9,572 nt of DNA from Prevotella sp. UBA7782 (GTDB taxonomy: Bacteria; Bacteroidota; Bacteroidia; Bacteroidales; Bacteroidaceae), in the NCBI GenBank assembly GCA_002480935.1, contig DLDC01000099.1:1-9572 (forward strand), in the 5' to 3' direction. The notes under the pieces are model-generated. The model did not search any database and was not told the origin of the DNA. It saw only the letters and a program-made list of their open reading frames with translations. Made by a program: the position numbers and the translations under genes. Shown here in pieces: positions 1 through 7,544 of the stretch; positions within the stretch are counted from its first letter, which is position 1; the number at the start of each line of letters is the position of its first letter.

Positions 1-3000
1 AACGAAGATTTCAAAATGGTGTTCCACCTTCCTAAAGATCAGGAAAGTGCCGAAAATGTACCAATCATTTACTCTATCGTGCCTTGGACTCCACAACAAA
101 TGGATGTAGGCATATCCGGTTATTATAATTTCAAGATTGTAAAGAAAGAGCCTACCCACTTTGTCATCGATCCCAAGCAGCAGGTAACAGGTACCGGCGG
201 CACTGTGCCGTGCCCGAGCATTGCCATACACGACCAGTTTGAAGCAGACATCACAGACCTCTTCAACGTATCACGTGCCAAGGCTGACAACAACGACAGC
301 TACACGCTTAACGAAGACGGCTCTGTAACATCCGGCACTGCGGGAACCTACAACGTCAACGTCAACGGAACACTGAAGGATGCTACCAACGCTACTTCCA
401 ACGGCCGCTTCTTCGAGAATCCGGCTTCAGACAGCTACACTGTCGTATTCAAGGGAACATCACCGGGCAGCATAGGTACCTACGAGATTATCTATGACGA
501 TAATGAGTTCTCCACTGACGCCACAACCAAGGCTTCGAGCAAGATGGGCAAGCTACACTTCATCACTACAGGCGATTTCTTCCCTGGCACAACAAGCTAC
601 GGCGAAGTGCCGGGCATCAACATCACCTTTGGTAGTGCCGACGATGCTAACAACCCATGGAGCATCCAAACCGGCGGTGGAGGTTCAGCTGCCAATCCCG
701 ACAACGACAAGGACAAGGATGAAAAAGGCAATAACTCGATGGAGTATATCGAAGGCGATGTGGTGACGATAGACGCCAACACCCATCTGCCCACAGCCGG
801 CTGCTTCCTGAAGATATATGCCATCACCAACGGATGGCTCACCATAGACAGCAAGTTCCTCAGCCATAAGGATGAGGAGGGCAAGACGCCGGAGCATTAC
901 ATCCTCGTCAACGCCTCCACCATGGAGATGCAGCAAAGCAAAACCTTTACGGAAGATTTCTATGGAGAATATACATTCCCGAAGGCACTGCTGGCTGGCA
1001 ACACCTATTACCTCTACACCAACGACGGACAGATGATATTGCACGGTCTGAACTATACTCCGGCATTCATAGACCCCGTTACCGATAAAAAGCCATGGAC
1101 CACGCCGGGTGCCATAGACGACGAACCTGTAACCGTGTCGTCGGCTTTCGTCAATGGCTACACGGGCATACTGCCCACACTCACCATGCACCGTCCTAAC
1201 GAAAACGTGTCATGGCACTGCCTCGACGTTTCTGCCAGCAGCACGTCTACGTCTGTCAATGACATTAAGGAGTATACCAACAACGATGCCAAGCATGTTT
1301 ATGTTGGTCAGACCGACGGAATCATCTATCCCAAAGCTCTTACCTCTGAGGCTCCTCTCAATAACTCGAGCCGCGAGAAAACCGATGCCTACAGCCGTGT
1401 GAAGATCTTCGGCAGGGTGTTGGGCAAGAAAGTAAGCACAGACCAACAGGTGAGAAAGGAGCCAGCCTACTGGCTCTTCATCGGTGATATGCCTACCTAT
1501 ATCGTACAGGCGGGCGAGACCCACGATCAGGAAGACCGCGTGTCGACAACCAACATTCCCACACGTATCTGGATGAAATTCGGCGGATGGCAGTGGGCTC
1601 CGGAGTCTGAATATCCTTACTATAAGGACAACGTGTCGGAGAAAGGATGGCTCGCCGACGGATGGAAGACAGCCAAGATGGACTCTGTAGGCCGCAACAA
1701 TCAGACCATAGACGGTTTCCACTTCACGACATGGGGCGAGCAGAACCCCTCTGACGAGGCTGTAAAGGGCTGGGACAAGGGCAAACGCAACACCTTCAAC
1801 CTGCCGGTACGTGGCACCTACCTGAAATTCGAACCTGAGGAGAGCGGACAGCTCCTTGTCTACCTCTGCCAAAACGGTATGACAGATATCTCAAAGAATG
1901 ATGACGAAGCCCGTCTGGAAAAGAACGGACCGTGGCTGCGACGCCGTGCAGTATATATTGTAGATGAGACCGGAAAGCCCGTGGCCATCGACGATATGGG
2001 TGGATGGCATGTAGGTAACGACTGGAACCAATATGTCAATGCCGGACAGACCAATGCCGACCGGTATCCTGGCTATCACAACTTGTGTCTGAACTACTAT
2101 TGCGACGGCATGACGCGCTGCGCATGGGAGTATGCTACAGGCAAGGAACTGAAGATAAGCACGGCGAATCCTGCTGATCCGTCAGCTGATAAGAAAGATA
2201 AGAAGTACAGCTGGTTTAGTGCCTACGACCGCGACAACGACGGCAAGCTCTCGACAACAGAACAGAAGAACCTCGATGCTGACATAAAGAAGATACACGA
2301 CTGGTGGACTGCTACCAGCTATTCTTACGACAAGACCGTAGATGGGAAACGGCTTACCAGCTCGCTGAACCATGCCAAGCTCGACGGCCCGCTGGAGGTT
2401 CTTCAACTCTCCGACTCCAGTTATGTGCTGCCCACCAAGGGCTATGTGCGCTACACCTTCCATGTGCTCGCCGGAAAAACCTATAATGTGTTTGCTACGG
2501 GCTCTAAGTTAGGCTTCTGCGGCTTCGGTTTCCTGCCTGCCGGTTATCAAGGCAATTCTTCTAAGTGGACAAGTGCCGGAAAGCCGAATGAGTATGGCGA
2601 GTTCTCTGATAACGTATATGCTAACTTGCCAAAAGTGACGGACGACATCTACAAGCCCGGCAACACCGGAAACACACGCCTCATGGGCGGTGAAGCCACT
2701 CTGGATGTCACCAAGAAGGCAACAGACGATGGCAGCTATGACAAGTTTGCCAAGAGCGGCTACGCAATCGACGGAGATAAAACTACATCAAACGGCACCA
2801 CAGAGAGCACCACAACCAAGGCACGCGACTTTGTAAACGTAACGCTCAAGCGCACCTTCCGCAACAAGCGCTGGCACGGCATCTGCCTGCCCTTCTCACT
2901 CTCTGAGACACAAATGCACAAAGTGTTCGGCGATGATGCCGTAGTGATAACCTTCGACAGCATCATGGCAACAGGCGAACAAGAGCGCGCCATACACTTC

Positions 3001-3654
3001 ACGCAACACTCTAATCAGCTCATGGAGGCCGGCAGACCTTACTTCATCCGTCCCAGCTGGTCGGACAAGGGCGACGGTGCTGAGGTATCAGATCTAACCT
3101 TCAGCCACGTGACGTTCGAGAACAAGGATGCCATGTCGCTGGTTTGCTACAACGAGGGTGTGAGAAAGGTGCACGAAGACTTTAAGAATGGCGCAGCCGC
3201 AGAAGACAAGGACATCTTCACCTATAAGATAACGGGTGTGTATGACAAGACCCTCATTCCGTGGTACAGCTACTTCATGCGCAACAATGCGAATGCCGAT
3301 GAAAACAAGCTCTATCGCATTGTGCCTCAATCAGGCTCTGATGACAAGGGTGCTTATCTGCCGGGTATGAACGTTTATCTCTATCCTTACTCTGCTGATG
3401 TCTCAGGCTCAGAACTCGTCACCACAACAGACAATCCTGCCAAGATGGCCTCGTTCTGGATAACAGGAGCTGAGGTGGCTGGCGGAAGCACTACAAGCAT
3501 AGACCAGCTGGTTGACGAGATAAACACCGAAGCCACCAGCTTTGTGTCGGGCGTTTATGACCTGCAAGGCCACTGCGTTCGCACAACCAACAACTTAAAA
3601 GGCTTGCAACCCGGCATATATATCATGGGCGGTAAGAAGTATGTAATAAAATAA
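1..3654 (+). CDS. Giant secreted/surface protein with EF-hand loop and T9SS-like C-terminal tail (5' end missing)
   Basis: The frame is already open at base 1 and codes through an ATG at 16 without any sign of a start there, so the N-terminus, including any signal peptide, lies left of the window; at least 1217 codons are present. Seen in order: beta-rich region with Thr/Asn/Gly content (about 1-670); flexible Gly4 then Asp/Lys-rich linker (673-735); a first beta-rich module (about 739-1065); a central region with many Trp (about 1560-1760); a second module similar to the first (about 1810-2540) that appears interrupted by a segment carrying an EF-hand loop (2227-2262); a pre-tail region with NVTLKRTF...WHGICLPFSLS (2827 onward), a type common in Prevotella exported proteins; and a terminal tail (3493-3651) with VYDLQG, GIYI and GGKK. 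Family knowledge: such tails resemble type IX secretion/Por sorting domains. Exported or surface location is inferred. No catalytic motif was recognised, so substrate and role are unknown; adhesin or glycan-binding protein are possibilities. The next gene starts 10 bp downstream. Confidence 0.93.
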   Translation, partial: NEDFKMVFHLPKDQESAENVPIIYSIVPWTPQQMDVGISGYYNFKIVKKEPTHFVIDPKQQVTGTGGTVPCPSIAIHDQFEADITDLFNVSRAKADNNDSYTLNEDGSVTSGTAGTYNVNVNGTLKDATNATSNGRFFENPASDSYTVVFKGTSPGSIGTYEIIYDDNEFSTDATTKASSKMGKLHFITTGDFFPGTTSYGEVPGINITFGSADDANNPWSIQTGGGGSAANPDNDKDKDEKGNNSMEYIEGDVVTIDANTHLPTAGCFLKIYAITNGWLTIDSKFLSHKDEEGKTPEHYILVNASTMEMQQSKTFTEDFYGEYTFPKALLAGNTYYLYTNDGQMILHGLNYTPAFIDPVTDKKPWTTPGAIDDEPVTVSSAFVNGYTGILPTLTMHRPNENVSWHCLDVSASSTSTSVNDIKEYTNNDAKHVYVGQTDGIIYPKALTSEAPLNNSSREKTDAYSRVKIFGRVLGKKVSTDQQVRKEPAYWLFIGDMPTYIVQAGETHDQEDRVSTTNIPTRIWMKFGGWQWAPESEYPYYKDNVSEKGWLADGWKTAKMDSVGRNNQTIDGFHFTTWGEQNPSDEAVKGWDKGKRNTFNLPVRGTYLKFEPEESGQLLVYLCQNGMTDISKNDDEARLEKNGPWLRRRAVYIVDETGKPVAIDDMGGWHVGNDWNQYVNAGQTNADRYPGYHNLCLNYYCDGMTRCAWEYATGKELKISTANPADPSADKKDKKYSWFSAYDRDNDGKLSTTEQKNLDADIKKIHDWWTATSYSYDKTVDGKRLTSSLNHAKLDGPLEVLQLSDSSYVLPTKGYVRYTFHVLAGKTYNVFATGSKLGFCGFGFLPAGYQGNSSKWTSAGKPNEYGEFSDNVYANLPKVTDDIYKPGNTGNTRLMGGEATLDVTKKATDDGSYDKFAKSGYAIDGDKTTSNGTTESTTTKARDFVNVTLKRTFRNKRWHGICLPFSLSETQMHKVFGDDAVVITFDSIMATGEQERAIHFTQHSNQLMEAGRPYFIRPSWSDKGDGAEVSDLTFSHVTFENKDAMSLVCYNEGVRKVHEDFKNGAAAEDKDIFTYKITGVYDKTLIPWYSYFMRNNANADENKLYRIVPQSGSDDKGAYLPGMNVYLYPYSADVSGSELVTTTDNPAKMASFWITGAEVAGGSTTSIDQLVDEINTEATSFVSGVYDLQGHCVRTTNNLKGLQPGIYIMGGKKYVIK
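673..735 (+). other. Low-complexity Gly/Asp/Lys interdomain linker
   Basis: Inside the first gene, four glycines are followed by Ser-Ala-Ala-Asn-Pro and then alternating Asp/Lys (DNDKDKDEKG). This looks like a flexible, solvent-exposed linker between the N-terminal beta-rich part and the first sandwich-like module. The Asp spacing vaguely recalls calcium-binding repeats, but the glycine required at loop position 6 is absent. Confidence 0.6.
2227..2262 (+). other. EF-hand/dockerin-type calcium-binding loop
   Basis: Twelve codons read DRDNDGKLSTTE: Asp at loop positions 1, 3 and 5, Gly at 6, Leu at 8, Ser at 9 and Glu at 12. This fits the canonical EF-hand consensus at every liganding position. 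It is preceded by an aromatic segment (YSWFSAY) and followed by a probable helix (QKNLDADIKKIHDWW), as expected of helix-loop-helix flanks. Only one copy is present; a dockerin would have two. Calcium binding is inferred. Confidence 0.8.
3493..3651 (+). other. C-terminal sorting-like tail of the first large protein
   Basis: The last 53 residues begin TSIDQLVDEI and contain VYDLQGHCV, a basic/Asn spacer, LQPGIYIMGGKK and end YVIK. The order (Y-D-L-x-G, then G-I-Y-I, then basic, then hydrophobic-Lys end) matches the general pattern of Por/type IX secretion C-terminal signals, here in the short form frequent in Prevotella. Whether it is cleaved and the protein anchored cannot be told from sequence. 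Confidence 0.65.
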
Positions 3655-3664
3655 AAAGGAAGTG

Positions 3665-3913
3665 ATGAAAACAATAAAGAAAGATTATACGGCTCCTTGC
3701 ACCATCGTGTGTAAGATGCAAATGGAGGGCGTGATGGTTTCTGCCAGCAATCTCTCTTTGTCTTACAAGCACGACAACGTGCTGTTTGAAGCCGACAAGC
3801 AAGTCAACGTCAATGATATCCCTGTCCCTGCTACGGCAGGCGACTTCCAAGTGGTGGGTGGCAGCGACTTGCCCGCAGCCAAGAAGAACAACCTTTTTTA
3901 TGACGAAGAGTAA
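3665..3913 (+). CDS. Small 82-aa protein paired with large secreted protein (paralogue of the 7545 gene)
   Basis: Function not recognised. The ATG at 3665 follows AAGGA (3656-3660) with a 4-nt gap, a usable though short Shine-Dalgarno spacing; a GTG one codon earlier is in frame but less likely. The gene starts 10 bp after the large gene stops and a terminator follows, so the two are almost certainly cotranscribed. The protein begins MKTIKKDYTAP, has Val15, Met18, Met20, then VMVSAS (23-28), and ends AAKKNNLFYDEE. It has no hydrophobic stretch long enough for a classical signal peptide or membrane helix, and no lipobox, although two Cys (12 and 16) lie near the N-terminus. The N-terminal pattern and the AK-x-NNLF-x-D-E end recur in the 71-aa protein at 7545, placed in the same way after another large secreted protein. 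It resembles the poorly characterised short Bacteroidales proteins that start MKK-x-Y-x-x-P. An accessory, peptide-signal or surface-partner role would be speculation. Confidence 0.85.
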   Translation: MKTIKKDYTAPCTIVCKMQMEGVMVSASNLSLSYKHDNVLFEADKQVNVNDIPVPATAGDFQVVGGSDLPAAKKNNLFYDEE

Positions 3914-3970
3914 ACTCAGTGCCGCCCTACCCTACTGCTGAAGTGGGTAAAGCAGCATGTTCTATACCCA

Positions 3971-4005
3971 AAAGGCATCCGGACAATGAGTTCGGATGCT
4001 TTTTT
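3971..4005 (+). terminator. Rho-independent terminator of the first cassette
   Basis: GCATCCG (3975-3981) pairs with CGGATGC (3993-3999). The stem extends outward through a G-T wobble and A-T pairs to 3971/4003, and is followed by a run of six T (4000-4005) and more T-rich sequence. It lies about 60 nt after the stop of the 82-aa gene and closes the first transcription unit. Confidence 0.88.
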
Positions 4006-4014
4006 ATTTTTGTT

Positions 4015-4044
4015 ATTGCACATTTCCTATAGCAATTGTGCAAT
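4015..4044. repeat. Spaced 8-bp inverted repeat with GCAAT motifs, candidate operator
   Basis: ATTGCACA (4015-4022) is matched perfectly by TGTGCAAT (4037-4044) across a 14-nt spacer, so the arms are 22 bp centre to centre, about two helical turns. A further direct copy of GCAAT sits at 4032-4036, giving three ATTGC/GCAAT units. It lies about 65-95 bp upstream of the -7 box. A binding site for a dimeric regulator is possible; a chance palindrome or an extended terminator region is the alternative. Confidence 0.35.
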
Positions 4045-4107
4045 CGTTTATCTTTTCATTTTTTACTTTTTCCTACCTTTTGTTTAACTATTTTCTATTA
4101 ATTTATT

Positions 4108-4115
4108 TAGTTTTG
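4108..4115 (+). promoter_or_regulatory. Bacteroidetes-type -7 promoter box for the second cassette
   Basis: TAGTTTTG fits the Bacteroidetes housekeeping -7 consensus TAnnTTTG and is followed by C. The best upstream TTTG is at 4079-4082, 25 bp away, longer than the usual spacing of about 19-21, so the -33 element is weak or absent. The surrounding DNA is strongly AT-rich. Transcription would start near 4120-4123 and leave a leader of about 100 nt. Confidence 0.6.
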
Positions 4116-4141
4116 CACTAATCTCACATACTTCATAAATA

Positions 4142-4170
4142 AACCACTATCAAGAATAACAACAGTGGTT
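4142..4170 (+). promoter_or_regulatory. Hairpin in the 5' leader of the 1092-aa gene
   Basis: AACCACT (4142-4148) and AGTGGTT (4164-4170) form a perfect 7-bp stem around a 15-nt A-rich loop. No T-run follows, so it is not a terminator. It falls inside the predicted untranslated leader and may affect mRNA stability or translation; no known riboswitch was recognised. Confidence 0.35.
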
Positions 4171-4224
4171 GGAATGAAAATGAAAGATTAGATAAACAAA
4201 TCGAACATAAATTAATACTACACA

Positions 4225-4320
4225 ATGAACTACAACTCACAGGGAAGATGTTGCTTCACCCGTCTGGTTACAGGGTTAGCCTTGGCGGTCTGGCTCATGC
4301 CCACAAACAACGCAAAGGCC
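4225..4320 (+). other. N-terminal signal peptide (Sec-type)
   Basis: Residues 1-32 comprise a polar/basic N-region with two Arg, a hydrophobic core (LVTGLALAVWLM, 14-25), a Pro/Asn-rich C-region and an Ala-Lys-Ala site, with cleavage predicted after Ala32. The two Cys at 9-10 precede the hydrophobic core, so this is not a lipobox. Confidence 0.85.
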
Positions 4321-7300
4321 TTTAAGGTCTACACACGCATCGTACAAAAAGTACAAAACTCAGGAACCAAGGACTATGACACCAAAGAGGTCACAGACTA
4401 TGTGCCTTACATCCATGCCTGGTACGACGAAGAGGGCAAATCTTCCACCGTGCTCCTTTCGGGATTTGGGGACAACAAAAATGCGCCAACAAAAGAGACC
4501 ATCACACTGAAGGACGGCACAACGCAGACTTGGTACAGCTACGACTATGGCAATATGGCCTCAGCCACCGATGCCCAATATTACAAGGTCATCGTGGCTG
4601 CCTATGATATGGACACTGAAAAGAAAGCCAAGAACTGCGTATGGCAGTCGGCCGACCTCGATGTATACAGCAAGGATAAGAAATCCAACGAAGACATCTA
4701 TCTTGAGATAGAGTATATGCCGGCTAAGACAGCAACCAAGAGCCGCTTCTCCTTCCATGAGGAAACGCCGTGGCAGGCTCAGGGTTACAACCTGAAATAT
4801 TATGTCTGCGACGACAAGGGCAACCATCTTGCCACTTTCCAGAACGTGCTCAACCAAATGGTTTACCTGCCTGAAAGCACTACAACGCTCAAAGACGGCT
4901 CTACAAAGACCACCTACGACAGCTCTAAGCCGGAAATCATGTCACATCCCGACAACACGTCGCTGTGGAATGCTGTCGTCAGTGCCAACTCGCTGACTAA
5001 AGATACAAAGTTCTACATCTCCGGTGGTTATTACGACGACAACGGCGAATATGTAGAGAAGTATCAGTACCGGCCTTTTTCCGACTACGCATTCAGCAGC
5101 AACAAAACTTTCAATAACACCAACGGTTATTCAGACTACGGCAACTGCAAGATTATAGACAATGTAACCACGCCACGCAACGATGCTTTCTTCACCGTAG
5201 GCGAAAGCACCAACAGCGGCAACAACAATGCTGCCGACGTGTCATATACACTCTACCTCAACACCTCTCTGCTCTCTGATGCCAACAGCGAGACCAACCA
5301 AGATTACTCTCAGTATCCGAAGAACCAGAAGGTAAGTGTTTATAAAACCATCGGTTATGGCAACCAGAGCGTTACCCTGCAGCGCAACGCCGCCCTTGCC
5401 GAGGACAAAGAGGGATATGACTTGCTGGTAAATATGGTGAATCTCCGACCGGAGGACGGTTATGAGAACCAAGAGACAAACACCGACCACTGGGATGTGA
5501 CAGGCAGTAGCCGCACCATGACGAAACTGGATTTCAGTAATAACCAGAACGAACTGCTCAAACAGACGCTCAGCAAGTATGCTGACTTCTATACCGCCGG
5601 CGACATTGTATATCACTATCGCGTTCCAAAGCCGCAAACCGACTTTGAGTCACTCTTCATGGCATTCTTGCCTAACAGCGTAAAGAGCGCGTGGACAGGA
5701 AGCGACGAAGACTGGGACAAGATTATCCGGCCGCAGGTGCAAGAAGGAAAGACTGCCAAGGGCCTCATCGGTGGCGTGTTCGTGCCGGAGCATCAGGCCA
5801 TGGAGGCACTTACCCCCGACCTGCCCAACAGCAACTATGCGCAGTTCGACGTGTTCCTTAACATCAGCAAGAGCATGTATCTGCTCGTACCCGTCAATTC
5901 TTACGACCTCACCGGCCCTGCCGTACGTTACTACAATATCTCATCGCATCAGTTTGAGGAATCTACAGACGCATCTCACTGGGGCAATGGAAACTACCAG
6001 TACCAGTACACCCCGATGGCATATAACAAGGTAGAAAAATGCTGGCAGTACACGGGGATGTTCTATCAGAGCATCAACCGCAATGAAGATGGCACCGTAG
6101 GAGGCACCGACAACGGCTTCCGCATCCGCGTCAACCAACTCTATTCAACCAACTATCATGAGGAGCCGTACTGGTTCTCAAGCCAGAATGCCAACGAGAC
6201 GAAAGAAAATATCGTATGCCATCAGAACCAAACCTACCAACAGTATGTTGACGCACAGAGCGACCACAGCAAGACCATCATCACCACAAGGCCTATGAAG
6301 GACGTGCCGGAGTGGACAACAACCACTGCCGACGGCAAGACAGTACACAACCCCTATGGTCCTGACACCTATTATTATAATCACCTGGTGACCTGCAACA
6401 CGGGCACACCGCTATGGCAAGATGCCAAAAACACCAAGGCAAAGCATGGCGTGAACGACAATATAACCGATGGCAACATAGGCCAGGAAGAAGAGCAGCA
6501 ACGCATCAACATCAACTTCGACCTGCCCAGCGGCTGGTATACCATCAAGTTCTATCCTCAGGGCGACCAAACGGGCAAGCCTTATTACACGCTTGAAGAG
6601 GCTAAGGACCCGGGCACTGATATTCCCATACCGGTAAATAGCTATAAGTACATCCGCACCTATAGTGCCACCAAGGCCTATGTACGACCCGAAGACATGG
6701 ATGTATTCACGGTGACAACCATTGACAAGGATGGCATGAAGGCCCATCTTAAGAAAATCAACGACCTGGGTTATCTGCCTGCCAACACAGGACTCATCAT
6801 CGCTTACACCACCGATATCTCTACAGGTAACACCGACAACTTGGAGTTCAGCAGCGACGTGTCGAAGGACAAGTTTACGGATATGTCAAAGAACTATCCT
6901 CGCCTGAATCTGACGGAGTATAAAGGCGCTACTACAGAAGAGAGTTCATATACAAAAGACAACCTGCTCAAACCAACGACGTTGCCCGACGGCAGCATAT
7001 ACGTCAATCCTACAACAGAGTTTGAGGATGATGGCAAGACGGTCAAGGCTCGCAACTATAACTTCTGCCTGACCACCACCTACACCGACAATACCCATAA
7101 GACAGCCTCATCATGCACCCTGTCGTTCAAACGCGTGCGCACCTTCAAGGCCGGAGATGTGGTGAACGGCAAGACGCTGACAGCCGATGAAGCCACGGAC
7201 TGGAATACGCCACCCGCCGAACGCGCTTATCTGAGCTTGCCTGCCGACATCTACGGCGGTACAATGTATGGTGCCGTGAGCAATGACGAGTTGGGCGAGC

Positions 7301-7503
7301 AGTGGAACGAGACGTCCGGAGCTAAGCTCTTCAACCTGATTGTTGACTTTGACGACACCCCAACAGGCATCACCTCTCTCCCTGCAACGGCTGCCAAGCC
7401 CAAAGCCGATAATACTATTTACACCCTCATGGGCACACGTGTCAGCGGTAAGCTCAGCAGAGGCATATATATTAAGAACGGAAAGAAGATCGTGGTTCGT
7501 TAA
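4225..7503 (+). CDS. Large 1092-aa secreted protein with signal peptide and T9SS-like C-terminal tail
   Basis: The ATG at 4225 is chosen because it puts a plausible signal peptide at the very N-terminus: Arg8/Arg13, hydrophobic 14-25, and an AKA cleavage site before Phe33. There is no clear Shine-Dalgarno sequence. Seen in the mature part: a segment (about 58-148) with YIHAW, WYSYDYG, YYKVIVAAYD and WQSADLDVY in the order seen in starch-binding-like beta-sandwich modules (weak resemblance); two similar short stretches ITLKDGTTQTWY (93-104) and TTLKDGSTKTTY (220-231); a long Asn/Tyr/Gln/Thr-rich middle; a module at about 805-865 (RTYSATKAYVRP ... LPANTGLII), a type common in Prevotella exported proteins; PPAERAYLSLPADIYGG (996-1012); and a tail (1047-1092) with TGI, YTLMGTRV and GIYIKNGKK. 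It is likely exported across both membranes or displayed at the surface, possibly for glycan binding or adhesion. No enzyme active site was recognised. A 71-aa gene follows after 41 bp, mirroring the first cassette. Exported with high confidence; function unknown. Confidence 0.95.
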   Translation: MNYNSQGRCCFTRLVTGLALAVWLMPTNNAKAFKVYTRIVQKVQNSGTKDYDTKEVTDYVPYIHAWYDEEGKSSTVLLSGFGDNKNAPTKETITLKDGTTQTWYSYDYGNMASATDAQYYKVIVAAYDMDTEKKAKNCVWQSADLDVYSKDKKSNEDIYLEIEYMPAKTATKSRFSFHEETPWQAQGYNLKYYVCDDKGNHLATFQNVLNQMVYLPESTTTLKDGSTKTTYDSSKPEIMSHPDNTSLWNAVVSANSLTKDTKFYISGGYYDDNGEYVEKYQYRPFSDYAFSSNKTFNNTNGYSDYGNCKIIDNVTTPRNDAFFTVGESTNSGNNNAADVSYTLYLNTSLLSDANSETNQDYSQYPKNQKVSVYKTIGYGNQSVTLQRNAALAEDKEGYDLLVNMVNLRPEDGYENQETNTDHWDVTGSSRTMTKLDFSNNQNELLKQTLSKYADFYTAGDIVYHYRVPKPQTDFESLFMAFLPNSVKSAWTGSDEDWDKIIRPQVQEGKTAKGLIGGVFVPEHQAMEALTPDLPNSNYAQFDVFLNISKSMYLLVPVNSYDLTGPAVRYYNISSHQFEESTDASHWGNGNYQYQYTPMAYNKVEKCWQYTGMFYQSINRNEDGTVGGTDNGFRIRVNQLYSTNYHEEPYWFSSQNANETKENIVCHQNQTYQQYVDAQSDHSKTIITTRPMKDVPEWTTTTADGKTVHNPYGPDTYYYNHLVTCNTGTPLWQDAKNTKAKHGVNDNITDGNIGQEEEQQRININFDLPSGWYTIKFYPQGDQTGKPYYTLEEAKDPGTDIPIPVNSYKYIRTYSATKAYVRPEDMDVFTVTTIDKDGMKAHLKKINDLGYLPANTGLIIAYTTDISTGNTDNLEFSSDVSKDKFTDMSKNYPRLNLTEYKGATTEESSYTKDNLLKPTTLPDGSIYVNPTTEFEDDGKTVKARNYNFCLTTTYTDNTHKTASSCTLSFKRVRTFKAGDVVNGKTLTADEATDWNTPPAERAYLSLPADIYGGTMYGAVSNDELGEQWNETSGAKLFNLIVDFDDTPTGITSLPATAAKPKADNTIYTLMGTRVSGKLSRGIYIKNGKKIVVR
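7363..7500 (+). other. C-terminal sorting-like tail of the 1092-aa protein
   Basis: The last 46 residues begin TGITSL, pass through an Ala/Lys/Pro spacer, then read IYTLMGTRVSGKLSRGIYIKNGKKIVVR. The pattern I/V-Y-x-L-x-G-x-x-V ... GIYI-x-x-GKK-x-V matches the tail of the first large protein, so both are probably handled by the same export/anchoring route (type IX-like, inferred). Confidence 0.7.
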
Positions 7504-7544
7504 CACAACCTCTTGTTTCAAAACCCAAAAAGACAAAGACACAA

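Larger units (their letters stand above)
3914..4224 (+). other. Intergenic region between the two cassettes: terminator, inverted repeat, promoter, leader
   Basis: This 311-bp gap holds no convincing gene. From left to right it contains weak, mutually exclusive small hairpins (3929-3969), an intrinsic terminator, a spaced inverted repeat with GCAAT pentamers (4015-4044), a very AT-rich stretch, a Bacteroidetes -7 box (4108-4115) and a roughly 100-nt untranslated leader with one hairpin. Base composition drops sharply here compared with the flanking genes. Confidence 0.7.

Noticed and set aside
1210..1872. 220-codon antisense open frame in the first large gene
   Set aside because: Lies entirely opposite a well-supported reading frame and has no own start signal or motif; codon-bias shadow.
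16..3654. ATG at 16 as the true start of the first large gene
   Set aside because: The frame is open to base 1, no signal peptide follows the ATG, and no ribosome-binding or promoter sequence can be seen; it is most likely an internal methionine.
3665..3745. Lipoprotein signal in the 82-aa protein because of Cys12 and Cys16
   Set aside because: No hydrophobic stretch or L-[AS]-[GA]-C motif precedes either cysteine.
3662..3913. GTG at 3662 as the start of the 82-aa gene
   Set aside because: The ATG directly after it is more usual and better spaced from AAGGA; the GTG would overlap the ribosome-binding zone.
4174..4191. Five-codon leader reading frame (MKMKD) upstream of the 1092-aa gene
   Set aside because: Very short, no clear ribosome-binding site, and such frames are expected by chance in A-rich leaders.
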